Shown here: positions 8,246 through 15,830 of the stretch, one piece after another
How the letters are laid out: every line of letters starts with the position of its first letter
How positions within the stretch are numbered: the first letter of the stretch is position 1
The notes under the pieces: model-generated
The model's database searches: none
What the model saw: only the letters and a program-made list of their open reading frames with translations
Told to the model about the DNA's origin: nothing
Made by a program: the position numbers and the translations under genes
Origin: Curvibacter sp.
Lineage (GTDB): Bacteria > Pseudomonadota > Gammaproteobacteria > Burkholderiales > Burkholderiaceae_C
Direction: 5' to 3'
Assembly (NCBI GenBank): GCA_020248905.1
Contig: JADCGR010000018.1
Coordinates: 1 to 64,000, forward strand
Length of the DNA stretch: 64,000 bases

Positions 8246-9040
8246 TCAGACTAACCCCAACAACTTCGCCAGACTCTTCTCATCCCCCGGCGACACCAGC
8301 ATCAGGTGCTCTTCCAGCTCGCGCAGGTGCTGGTCCATGAGCTTCACCGCGCCTTCGGCGTCGCCCTTGGCGATGCAGTCCACGATGCGCTCGTGTTCAT
8401 CGTGCTCGCAGGCCGCATTGCCCGGGGGCTGGTGCACGGCGACGATGAGGGAGCAGCGCGACACAATCTCGGCCAGATAACGCTGCAGGATCTCGTTGCC
8501 CGACAGCTCGGCCAGGCGCAGGTGGTACACGCTGGCCAGCCGGGCCCAGGCGGGCTGGTCGTAGCGGTGCATGGCCTCTTGCTCGGCGCGCAGCTGGGCG
8601 CGCATGCCCTTGAGGTCACGCGCCTTGACCCGGGCCGTTGCCAGGCGCACGATGGTGGCTTCCAGCGCGCGGCGGGCTTCGAAGATCTGGCGCGTTTCCT
8701 CGCGCGTGGGCACAGCCACTATGGCGCCGCGGTTGGGGCGCAGCTGCACGATGTGGTCGTGCGCGAGCTTTTGCAGCACCTTGCGCACCACCGAGCGGCT
8801 CACGCCAAACAGTTCGCACAGCGGGGCCTCGGGCAATTTGGTGCCAGGTTTGAGGCGTTGGCTCATTACGCTTTCGAACACGGCGCGGTAGATGCGCGCT
8901 TCCACGTGGGCGTTGTCGTCCTCTGCGGCCGTGTCTTGCACAGGCGGTGGGGCGGCGCGCTGGCGCCGGGCGGGCGCAAGCCCGGCGGGGCGCGTGCTGC
9001 TGCGGCTCCGGGTGCTACGGGGCGGGGTCGATCTGGGCAT
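8246..9040 (-). CDS. GntR-family regulator, FCD subgroup
   Basis: The 264-residue protein has a Pro/Arg-rich N-terminal tail. A GntR winged helix around residues 48-115 follows (LPEAPLCELFGVSRSVVRKVLQKLA), then an all-helical FCD domain with the ligand/metal histidines in SVYHLRLAEL and EHDEHERIVD. It is the last gene of the minus-strand operon with the amidase and deacetylase genes, and its ATG overlaps the amidase 3' end by 26 bases. The neighbours suggest that it senses a substrate of that pathway. A later start removing the low-complexity tail is possible. Confidence 0.85.
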   Translation of the reverse strand: MPRSTPPRSTRSRSSTRPAGLAPARRQRAAPPPVQDTAAEDDNAHVEARIYRAVFESVMSQRLKPGTKLPEAPLCELFGVSRSVVRKVLQKLAHDHIVQLRPNRGAIVAVPTREETRQIFEARRALEATIVRLATARVKARDLKGMRAQLRAEQEAMHRYDQPAWARLASVYHLRLAELSGNEILQRYLAEIVSRCSLIVAVHQPPGNAACEHDEHERIVDCIAKGDAEGAVKLMDQHLRELEEHLMLVSPGDEKSLAKLLGLV

Positions 9041-10220
9041 GCAGTTGGCGGGCGAGTTGGATCAGGGCCAGGTCGCTGCCGGCGGGGCCCAGCAGCGAGA
9101 TGCCCAGTACGTCACCGCCGGTGGTGCGTACCGGCAGGCTGATCTGCGGCAGGCCGCTGAGGCCCGCAATGCAGGTGATGGCCATGGTGCGCAGGCGCAC
9201 GGCGTCCACGTCAGCCGCGGCTGCATGGCGCAGCGGCGCCAGGCTGGCTGCCGAGGGCAGAAGCAGCAGGCCATCGCTGCCCAGCAGCGTGTGCACGCGG
9301 GCGCGGATCTGAGCCTGCGTGGCACGGGCCGCGGCCGAGGCCTCGGCGCTCACCTGGCTGGCCGCCTTCCAGCGGCCGGCCACGGCGGGCGCAAAGACGG
9401 GCTGGGCCTGGGTGATCCACTCGCCGTGCACCTGCCAGCCCTCATACGCGCCGGCGGTCACATAGGTCTGGCGCCAGGCGGGCAGGCCCGCCTCGCCCGC
9501 AATCCGCAGGGCTTCAGAGGCGCAGCCCAGCTGCTGGGCCAGGGCGTCGCGGGCGCGTTGCAGCGGCGCGTGGAAGAGATCGTCGGCCAGCTCCCAGGCA
9601 TCCATGGGCAGCAGCAGGCGGCGCAGTGTGTTGCTGCTGGCGGGCAGCAGCACACGGCCCACGCGCTCAAACACGTCTGCGTCCTGTGCCAGCCAGGTAG
9701 CGGTGTCAAAGCTGGGGTGCAGGGGCACCAGGCCTTGGGCCGACACCAGGCCGTGCGTGGGGCGCAGACCCCACAGGCCGCAGTAGCTGGCGGGCACGCG
9801 CGTGGAGCCGCCGGTGTCGGTGCCCAGCGCAAAGTCCACCAGGCCGGCGGCCACCGCAGAGGCGGAGCCGCTGGACGAGCCACCCGTCACCCGGTTGGGG
9901 TAGCGGGTGTTGATGGGCGTGCCGTAGTGGGTGTTGTCGCCGTGAAGGCTGTAGGCCAGTTCGTCCGTGATCACCTTGCCCATGAGGGTGGCGCCGGCCT
10001 GCAGCAGTTGCGCCACTACGGGGCTGTGCTGTGTGGGCACGGGGTGGGTGGCCAGCCAGCTGGGGTTGCCCGCGCCGGTGGGATGGCCGGCCACGTCAAA
10101 CAAATCCTTGGCAGCAAAGCTCAGACCGGCCAGCGGGCCGTCGGGCTGGCCCGCAATCGTGAACTTGCCATGCGGCACCCAGGCGCCGACGGTGTCATTG
10201 ATTGGGAAGGGGGCGTTCAT
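9015..10220 (-). CDS. Amidase-signature family amidase
   Basis: The 401-residue protein carries the Ser-cisSer-Lys amidase signature. The Lys lies in FAAKDLFDV near residue 35, the Gly/Ser loop is GGSSSGSASAVAAGL, and the nucleophile loop is GTDTGGSTR. It would hydrolyse an amide bond in the cytoplasm; the substrate is unknown. The start at 10220 gives an ATGA overlap with the upstream deacetylase-like gene, so translation is probably coupled. It is somewhat shorter than many amidases of about 450 residues but no motif is missing. Confidence 0.88.
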   Translation of the reverse strand: MNAPFPINDTVGAWVPHGKFTIAGQPDGPLAGLSFAAKDLFDVAGHPTGAGNPSWLATHPVPTQHSPVVAQLLQAGATLMGKVITDELAYSLHGDNTHYGTPINTRYPNRVTGGSSSGSASAVAAGLVDFALGTDTGGSTRVPASYCGLWGLRPTHGLVSAQGLVPLHPSFDTATWLAQDADVFERVGRVLLPASSNTLRRLLLPMDAWELADDLFHAPLQRARDALAQQLGCASEALRIAGEAGLPAWRQTYVTAGAYEGWQVHGEWITQAQPVFAPAVAGRWKAASQVSAEASAAARATQAQIRARVHTLLGSDGLLLLPSAASLAPLRHAAAADVDAVRLRTMAITCIAGLSGLPQISLPVRTTGGDVLGISLLGPAGSDLALIQLARQLHAQIDPAP

Positions 10221-11134
10221 GCAAAGGCCTCTGGATGCTGGTTTGCGAGCGCGTCCATGTGCTGGCAGATGGCGCCGGGAGTGGTGAACCACACCTCGCC
10301 TCGGGCCGCCACCAGGTGCTGCAGCGCGCGGCGCAGATGGCGCAAGCGGTAGGGCTGGCCGACCAGATAGGGATGCAGGGCAATGCCCATCACCAGCGGC
10401 TGCTGGCGCGACTGATCGAGCATCTCGTCGAAGTTGTCGACGATCATCTGCGCGAAGTCCTTGCCGTCCATCTGGCGGGCCACGATCATCGGGATGTCGT
10501 TGAGCTCCTGCGGGTAGGGGATGGACCACAGGCCTTTGCCGTCGCGCGTCGTCATGCGCACGGGCTGGTCGTCGTGGCACCAGTTGAGGGTGTAGCGGTA
10601 GCCGGTTTCGGCCAGCAGATCGGGCGTGAGCTTGCTCTCGCTGATCCAGGGCGAGAGCCAGCCCGTGGGGGCCACACGGCTGTGGGCTTGCATGCGCTCG
10701 CGGCACAGCGCGAGCAGATCGCGCTCGGAGGCTTCGTCGAGCGCGCTCTGGCGCTCCGCGTTGCTGTGGCCGTGGCCCACCAGCTCATCACCGCGCGCCA
10801 CGCAGGCGGCCACGAGCTCAGAGCAGTGGTCGTAGAGCGCCGTGTTGATGAGGGCCGCCGCAGGCAGCTGCAGCTGGTCGAAAAGCTCCAGGCAACGCCA
10901 GGCGCCTACGCGGTTACCGTATTCGCGCCAGGAGTAGTTGAGCACGTCGGGTTGCGGCGAGGCCGGGCCGATCATGGCGCCCAGGCCCTCGGCAAAAGCA
11001 AAGTGTTCGTGGTTGAGCGCGAGGTACACCGCCAGGCGCGCGCCACCGGGCCAGTGGTAATCGGGGCGCCGCGTGATGGCGCGGTAGGCAAAGCGCCCGT
11101 GGTCGGGCAGGGGACCCGTGTAGACAGCCGGCAT
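10217..11134 (-). CDS. Polysaccharide-deacetylase-fold hydrolase
   Basis: The 305-residue protein resembles the CE4/NodB-type branch that includes allantoinase PuuE. It shows NHEHF, a GHGHSNAER metal-site-like segment, and FDEMLDQS followed by GIALHPYLVG. Members of this branch cleave C-N bonds in cyclic ureides or amides as well as deacetylating sugars. With an amidase and a racemase-like gene beside it, ring opening of a nitrogen compound is a reasonable guess only. Start MPAVYTG at 11134 follows a TAAGGCAGC ribosome binding site, 11 bases after the upstream stop. Confidence 0.75.
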   Translation of the reverse strand: MPAVYTGPLPDHGRFAYRAITRRPDYHWPGGARLAVYLALNHEHFAFAEGLGAMIGPASPQPDVLNYSWREYGNRVGAWRCLELFDQLQLPAAALINTALYDHCSELVAACVARGDELVGHGHSNAERQSALDEASERDLLALCRERMQAHSRVAPTGWLSPWISESKLTPDLLAETGYRYTLNWCHDDQPVRMTTRDGKGLWSIPYPQELNDIPMIVARQMDGKDFAQMIVDNFDEMLDQSRQQPLVMGIALHPYLVGQPYRLRHLRRALQHLVAARGEVWFTTPGAICQHMDALANQHPEAFA

Positions 11135-11145
11135 GGTGCGCTGCC

Positions 11146-11556
11146 TTACAGGGTGGCGAGGCCGGCGCGCACCAGCAGCCATTCGGCGCTGTCATTCCAG
11201 ACGTCCATCTGCGTGATCAGACTGCGGCGCACAACATAGCGGTCGACATAGCGGTTGCCCTCGAACGGCGTACCGTCGGGCCAGACGCCATAGAGCGTGC
11301 CGCGGCTGTAGACCACGGTTTCGTCGTCGGTGCCGCCGGCCACGGTTTCGGTGGCGTCGATCTTCTTCTTCACCCACTGGTAGCGCGTGGCGTTGAAGGC
11401 CGAGCATTCGGCCGGGGCCTTCATGGCGCGGCCACCGGTAAAGCGGATCTGCAGATCGGGCGCGACAAAGCGGCTGGCGGCCGCGGGGTCGGGGATCATG
11501 ATGAGGCGCAGGAATTCGTCGACGATGGCGCCGGGGCTCAGGGTGGTGCTGGACAT
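11146..11556 (-). CDS. SnoaL-like / NTF2-fold protein
   Basis: The 136-residue protein fits the SnoaL-like cone fold: a helical start (IVDEFLRLIMIPDPAAASRFV), then strands with DLQIRFTGG and a long FEGNRYVDRYVVRRSLI segment. Such proteins are small cyclases, isomerases or binding proteins. ATG at 11556 is preceded by AAGGA, whereas the upstream in-frame ATG at 11625 adds a basic non-conserved tail. It is the first gene of the GntR-linked operon. Its precise role is unknown. Confidence 0.75.
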   Translation of the reverse strand: MSSTTLSPGAIVDEFLRLIMIPDPAAASRFVAPDLQIRFTGGRAMKAPAECSAFNATRYQWVKKKIDATETVAGGTDDETVVYSRGTLYGVWPDGTPFEGNRYVDRYVVRRSLITQMDVWNDSAEWLLVRAGLATL

Positions 11557-11651
11557 ATCGGGTTCCTTACGTTTGCGCCCTGCTTTGGTGCTGAATGCAC
11601 GGGCTGGGGCGGCTGGCGGCTCCACAAAAGTGCGTGCAAATAATGTGCCAT

Positions 11652-11663
11652 ATTGTCAACAAT
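11652..11663. promoter_or_regulatory. Candidate GntR operator, ATTGT-CA-ACAAT
   Basis: The inverted repeat ATTGTCAACAAT lies in the shared region between the minus-strand SnoaL/amidase operon and the plus-strand racemase-like gene. Short TTGT-N2-ACAA palindromes are common operators of FCD-type GntR proteins, one of which is encoded at the end of this operon. Confidence 0.4.
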
Positions 11664-11755
11664 CTGAATACCTTAGTGACCACATAATGAAGAAATGGCG
11701 GGGAACACCGTCGCGCCCGGGGTGCGACACTGTGACCTCTTTGCATGGATGCGGT

Positions 11756-12586
11756 ATGCCGGCCCAAGTTCTCATCATCAATCCCAACACCAGTGCCAGC
11801 GTGAGCCGGCTTCTGCACGAACTGGCCTTGCAGCAGATTGGCGCCGAGGTCGCGGTTCGCGTGCAGACGGCCCGCCTGGGCGCGAGCTATATCAGTGACG
11901 AGGTGTCCTACGCGATTGCGGGGCACGCCCTGCTCGATGCCTACGCCTTTGATCGCTCGCAACCGGGGCAGCGCGCGCCCGACGCCGTCCTGATCGGCTG
12001 CTTTGGCGATCCGGGCCTGCTGGCCCTGCGCCAGCTCAGCGAGGCGCCGGTGCTTGGGCTGGCCGAGGCTTCGATGCGTGCGGCGCATGCGCTGGGGCCC
12101 TATGCCGTGGTGACCGGTGGCCGCGCCTGGGTCCCCATGCTGGAGCGCCTGGCGGCGCAACTGGCGCTGGACGACCGGCTGATGGCGGTGCAGGCGGTGG
12201 AAAAGAACGGCGCCCAACTCGCAGCGCAGCCGCAGGAGGCGGCGCAGGAACTTGCAGACCTGTGCCTGCAGGTGCTTGCGGGCGCGCCCGGCTTGCAGAC
12301 CCTGCTGCTGGGTGGCGCGGCGCTGGGTGGCCTGGCCGCGCCGGTGCAGGACCTGCTGGCCCAGCGTGGCGCTCCGCAGGTGCAGGTGCTGGACAGCGTG
12401 CGCAGTAGCCTGGGGGCGCTTGCAGCAGCGGCGCGCCAGCATATTGCGCAGCGCGGCGCCCTTACCACTGCCGCGTCAGACCGCGCCGTCGGAGTGTCAG
12501 GTACAAGCAGCCTGAACCTGTCAACCGAGCTGACACAGCTGCTGGGCCAGCCGTCAGCCGTAAACTGGCAGGTACTGGCACACTAG
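11756..12586 (+). CDS. Asp/Glu/hydantoin-racemase-like protein, one cysteine lost
   Basis: The 276-residue protein begins LIINPNTSASVSRLL and has the first catalytic loop IGCFGDPGL with its Cys near residue 83. It aligns with hydantoin racemases along its length. The second loop, normally GCAGM with a Cys, reads LLLGGAALGGL, so Gly replaces the second catalytic Cys. Two-base racemisation is therefore doubtful; a one-base reaction such as decarboxylation or isomerisation is conceivable. It is divergent from the GntR-linked operon and precedes a Bug transporter protein. The start at 11756 suits the conserved beginning. Confidence 0.75.
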   Translation: MPAQVLIINPNTSASVSRLLHELALQQIGAEVAVRVQTARLGASYISDEVSYAIAGHALLDAYAFDRSQPGQRAPDAVLIGCFGDPGLLALRQLSEAPVLGLAEASMRAAHALGPYAVVTGGRAWVPMLERLAAQLALDDRLMAVQAVEKNGAQLAAQPQEAAQELADLCLQVLAGAPGLQTLLLGGAALGGLAAPVQDLLAQRGAPQVQVLDSVRSSLGALAAAARQHIAQRGALTTAASDRAVGVSGTSSLNLSTELTQLLGQPSAVNWQVLAH

Positions 12587-12644
12587 TTGCTGAGCGATGC
12601 AAGGGGGCCAGCGGGCCATCCCAACATACTTCGAAGGAGCAACC

Positions 12645-13631
12645 ATGAAGCGTCGTGACCTACTTGCCGCCGGTGCGGCATCCCTTGTTGCTGCCCCGGC
12701 CTGGGTGGGCGCACAAAGCGCAGCCTGGCCCACGCGCGGGCCCGTGCGGTTGGTGGCCCAGTTTCCGCCCGGCGGCTTGGTCGACACTGTTTCGCGCCTG
12801 ATGGCGCCCCATCTGGCACAGGCCCTGGGCCAGACCGTCGTGGTGGAAAACCGAGCCGGTGCGGGTGGCCTGATTGGCACCGACTATGTATCCAAGCAGC
12901 CCGCCGATGGCTACACGCTGCTCGTGAGCCATGCCTCGGTGCATGTGTATGCCACCGCCACGCGCCGCGTGATGCCCTTCGATGCGGTCAACGACTTCAC
13001 CCACATGGGCATGCTGGTTGAGGCGCCCATGGTGCTGCTGGTGCGCGCGCAGTCGCCCTTCCAGACGCTGGAGCAGTACGTCACCGCAGCCAAGACCCGC
13101 CCCGTGCGCTACGGCTCCTCGGGCATCGGCTCGGCCAACCACCTGTTTGGCGAGATGCTCAAGCTCGAAGGCAAGGCCCCGCAGCATGACCACATCCCCT
13201 ACCAGGGCAGCGCGCCGGCCATGCAGGACCTGCTGGGTGGCCAGATCGACAGCCTGTTCGATCCCATCACCACCAACGTGCAGACGCTCAAGGCCGGCTC
13301 CCTGCGGGCCCTGGCGGTCTCCACGCCCGCGCGCCTGCCGGCCCTGCCCAACATCCCCACGTTTGCCGAACAGGGCTTCCCCAAGCTCACCGGCTCGCAG
13401 TGGCTGGGTCTGTCGGCACCCAAGGGCCTGCCCGCGTCCATCGCGCAGCGTCTGACCACGCTGATCCCCGAGATTCTGGCCAAGCCCGACATTGCCGCGC
13501 GTCTGGACGAGCTGCAAACCCTGCCGCGCAAGACGCCCGTGCTGGGCAACGATTTCGTGCAGGTCATCAACCAGCAGATCGAGACCTGGCGCGCCGTGGC
13601 CAAGCAGGCCAACGTGGAAGTCATCACCTGA
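12645..13631 (+). CDS. Bug-family periplasmic solute-binding protein (TTT system)
   Basis: The 328-residue protein has a signal peptide with an RR pair (MKRRDLLAAGAASLVAAPAW) that could be Tat-type. Bug-family motifs follow: VRLVAQFPPGGLVDTVSRL, VVVENRAGAGG and YGSSGIGSANHL. These proteins capture carboxylates for tripartite tricarboxylate transporters and are very numerous in Burkholderiales, usually without adjacent permease genes, as here. Placement after the racemase-like gene suggests that it delivers the substrate of that pathway. The ribosome binding site is GAAGGAG. Confidence 0.9.
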   Translation: MKRRDLLAAGAASLVAAPAWVGAQSAAWPTRGPVRLVAQFPPGGLVDTVSRLMAPHLAQALGQTVVVENRAGAGGLIGTDYVSKQPADGYTLLVSHASVHVYATATRRVMPFDAVNDFTHMGMLVEAPMVLLVRAQSPFQTLEQYVTAAKTRPVRYGSSGIGSANHLFGEMLKLEGKAPQHDHIPYQGSAPAMQDLLGGQIDSLFDPITTNVQTLKAGSLRALAVSTPARLPALPNIPTFAEQGFPKLTGSQWLGLSAPKGLPASIAQRLTTLIPEILAKPDIAARLDELQTLPRKTPVLGNDFVQVINQQIETWRAVAKQANVEVIT

Positions 13632-13653
13632 TCTGCGGCCACCGGCACGCAGG

Positions 13654-13705
13654 CCCCCGGCGCACGTCGCCTCCCGATAGGGGGTGGGGTGCGCCGGGGG
13701 TTTTT
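13654..13705 (+). terminator. Rho-independent terminator after the Bug gene
   Basis: A perfect 12-base stem, CCCCCGGCGCAC at 13654-13665 with GTGCGCCGGGGG at 13689-13700, is followed directly by five T residues. It ends transcription from the racemase-like/Bug unit. Confidence 0.85.
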
Positions 13706-13761
13706 CTTGGCAGGCCGGACGTTAAACGCCAGCGCTGCACCGGCGCGCGCTGGCGGTGGTT

Positions 13762-14214
13762 TCAGGCGGTGGCGGCCAGAACCGCCAGCGCGAGCACGGC
13801 ACCGCTGCTCAGGTGCAGGCGCAGCGGTAGGTACCAGGCGGGCAGAGCCATGCGGCGGGCCAGCCGCCAGTCCTGCCCATAGTGCGCTGCAAAGGCCACG
13901 ATGAGCACGAGCGCCGCGAGCGCCATGCCTTGGGGAAACAGCAGCGGCAGCAGCAGCGCGAGCCAGCCAGCGAGCGCCGGCACCACGCTCCAGGCGTAAA
14001 GGCGGCTTGCGGCCGTAGCATCGTCTTCGCGCATGGCCAGGGCCCAGTGCAGGGCACCGACAAAGCTCAGGATGATGGCGCCATAGCTCAGCAGAGCGTG
14101 CTGCCAGACGCTTCGTTGCGTCCCGTCCAGCAGCGCACCCAGTGCGGCGGCGGCAAATGGCAGCAGGCCGCCATAGCCGAGCCAGGCCACAAGCGGTGGT
14201 GTGTGCTGCTTCAC
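13762..14214 (-). CDS. DUF3429 membrane protein
   Basis: The 150-residue protein has four or five membrane segments. LSYGAIILSFVGALHWALAM and YAWSVVPALAGWLALLL are typical of DUF3429. It starts at GTG within a GTGA overlap with the stop of the DUF2237 gene, so it is translationally coupled. It is last in the photolyase operon. Its function is unknown. Confidence 0.82.
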   Translation of the reverse strand: MKQHTPPLVAWLGYGGLLPFAAAALGALLDGTQRSVWQHALLSYGAIILSFVGALHWALAMREDDATAASRLYAWSVVPALAGWLALLLPLLFPQGMALAALVLIVAFAAHYGQDWRLARRMALPAWYLPLRLHLSSGAVLALAVLAATA

Positions 14215-14591
14215 AGGCTGCTCGGGTTGCGCACGTACTCGTGCGCACGCAGGTCTTGCAGGCTCACGTAGTCGAGCGCGCGCGAGTGGGTGCTCTCAAG
14301 CACCACGGGCGGTGCCACGCCGGCGCGCAGGGCCTCGCGCCAGCGCAGGGCGCAAAGGCACCAGCGATCGCCCGCCCTAAGGCCTGCGAAGCGATGCTCG
14401 GGCCGCGGCGTGACCAGATCGTTGCCGCGCGCCACCGAGTGGTCAAGGAACGCCTGGGTGGCGCGGGCGCAGATCACGTGCGAGCCCGTGTCTTGCCAAT
14501 CGGTGTTGCAGCAGCCGTCACGGTAGTAGCCGGTCAGCGGATCGTATGAGCATGGCACCAGCGGGGTACCCAAAACATTCTTCGCGGTCAT
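14211..14591 (-). CDS. DUF2237 family protein
   Basis: The 126-residue protein matches the DUF2237 pattern closely: NVLGTPLVPCS, GYYRDGCC, GNDLVTPRPEHRFAGL, PGD-like GDRWCLCALRW and THSRALDYV. The several conserved cysteines suggest metal or redox chemistry, but no function is assigned. The start at 14591 gives the canonical MTAKNVLG beginning. It lies 36 bases after the photolyase-like gene and overlaps the DUF3429 gene. Confidence 0.9.
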   Translation of the reverse strand: MTAKNVLGTPLVPCSYDPLTGYYRDGCCNTDWQDTGSHVICARATQAFLDHSVARGNDLVTPRPEHRFAGLRAGDRWCLCALRWREALRAGVAPPVVLESTHSRALDYVSLQDLRAHEYVRNPSSL

Positions 14592-14627
14592 GGTCGGTCG
14601 ATGAACAGCAGGTGTTTGCAAGGATAG

Positions 14628-15830
14628 TCAAAAAGCCCCGTCCGCACGCAGGCTGTGGTCTTGCAGAAGCTCGTCTGCACGCCGCAGGCCACGCGTGCTG
14701 CGGGTCCACCATCGCGAGAAAGAGTCGCACCGGACTGGCTGCGGGGCAAAGAGCGGGACTGGCTCGATGGTCTGGGCCAGTTGGCCCAGCCACGGCTGCA
14801 CATGAGGCTCGGCCCAGGCCTGTACCTGCGCTGCGCCGGCCAGCAGGGCCTGCAGGGTGCGAACATCGGCATGGCAGCGCCAGGACGTGAGCTCAGCCAT
14901 GCTGTCGTCGACAAACTGCCAGCGCGCAGCCGACCAGGGCCACTGGCGGTGAAAGTCTGCGAGGTAGACGCCAAGCACCACGGTGTCGGCCGGCAGCTCG
15001 CGCGGCAGGGACAGATGCCAGGGATGCAGCAGCCATACCTTCCGCCCGCGCAGCGCCGGGGCTTCGGGCGCGCGCAGCGCCAAAGCGGCGAGTGCTTGCG
15101 TGTGGCCGGGTGGCTCATCCACGCCGTCATGCCCGGCCGGGCCCGTAGCCAGCACGGCGAGGGCGTCGCCAGCCCAGGCTTGCAGTTGCTCATACGACGT
15201 GTCTACCACGCTGCCCGCACATTGCCAGGCGGCTGGGGCGTAGCGCGCCACGTTCTCGGCATTGAAAAGATAGGGCTGGCGGCTGCCGGTACCGGCCACC
15301 CATTGCCAGCTCAAATGGTTGCTGGCGAGGTCGCCGTCGAGCAGGTGGGTGTAGAGCCAGTCGGCACCGGCGCGCCAGTGTACCTTGCGCAGGTGCACCA
15401 CATAGCTCGCCAGCCACATGCGCGCGTGGTTGTGCAGCGTGCCCGTGGCGTAGAGGGTACGCACGGCCTGATCAATCACGGCTAGCCCGCAGCGGGCTTC
15501 GCGGATGTCTGCCGGTACCTCGCGCGTGTAGACGGCGTCGGGCAGCAGTCCGGCGTGCAGCGACTCCAAGATGCTGTCGCCGCGATGCGCCCACACATGC
15601 CGGAAATATGCGCGCCAGCCGAGCTCGAAAACCAGCTTGTGCTGCACGGGAAGCGGGTTGTGCGCGAGCACCCTGGCCAGGACCTCGGGCAGCTCGAGCA
15701 GGCCGTGCGTGAGATAGGGCGAAAGCCCGGTCACGGCGCCCTCCAGATGGTTGCGCGTGCGCGCGTAGTCGTGTGGCCGAACCGCGGCCAGACGGGCGAG
15801 CGCGGCGGCGCGTCCCGGCGCCACGCTCAT
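14628..15830 (-). CDS. Photolyase-like FAD-binding protein with swapped domain order
   Basis: The 400-residue protein starts directly with the FAD-binding helical region of photolyases (GLSPYLTHGLLELPEV, FELGWRAYFRHVW, RMWLASYVVHLRKVHW, LLDGDLASNHLSWQWVAG). A C-terminal segment from about residue 265 (KVWLLHPWHLSLPRELP, VLGVYLADFHRQWPW) looks like the alpha/beta antenna domain normally found at the N-terminus. The start overlaps the FeS photolyase gene by ATGA, so the two proteins are probably made together. A flavin-dependent repair or light-sensing role is likely; the substrate is unknown. Confidence 0.75.
   Translation of the reverse strand: MSVAPGRAAALARLAAVRPHDYARTRNHLEGAVTGLSPYLTHGLLELPEVLARVLAHNPLPVQHKLVFELGWRAYFRHVWAHRGDSILESLHAGLLPDAVYTREVPADIREARCGLAVIDQAVRTLYATGTLHNHARMWLASYVVHLRKVHWRAGADWLYTHLLDGDLASNHLSWQWVAGTGSRQPYLFNAENVARYAPAAWQCAGSVVDTSYEQLQAWAGDALAVLATGPAGHDGVDEPPGHTQALAALALRAPEAPALRGRKVWLLHPWHLSLPRELPADTVVLGVYLADFHRQWPWSAARWQFVDDSMAELTSWRCHADVRTLQALLAGAAQVQAWAEPHVQPWLGQLAQTIEPVPLFAPQPVRCDSFSRWWTRSTRGLRRADELLQDHSLRADGAF

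Noticed and set aside
8892-10352. A 486-codon plus-strand frame opposite the amidase and GntR genes
   Set aside because: It is low-complexity (Gly, Ala, Gln, His) and exactly antisense to two well-supported genes; GC-rich codon bias leaves such frames open.
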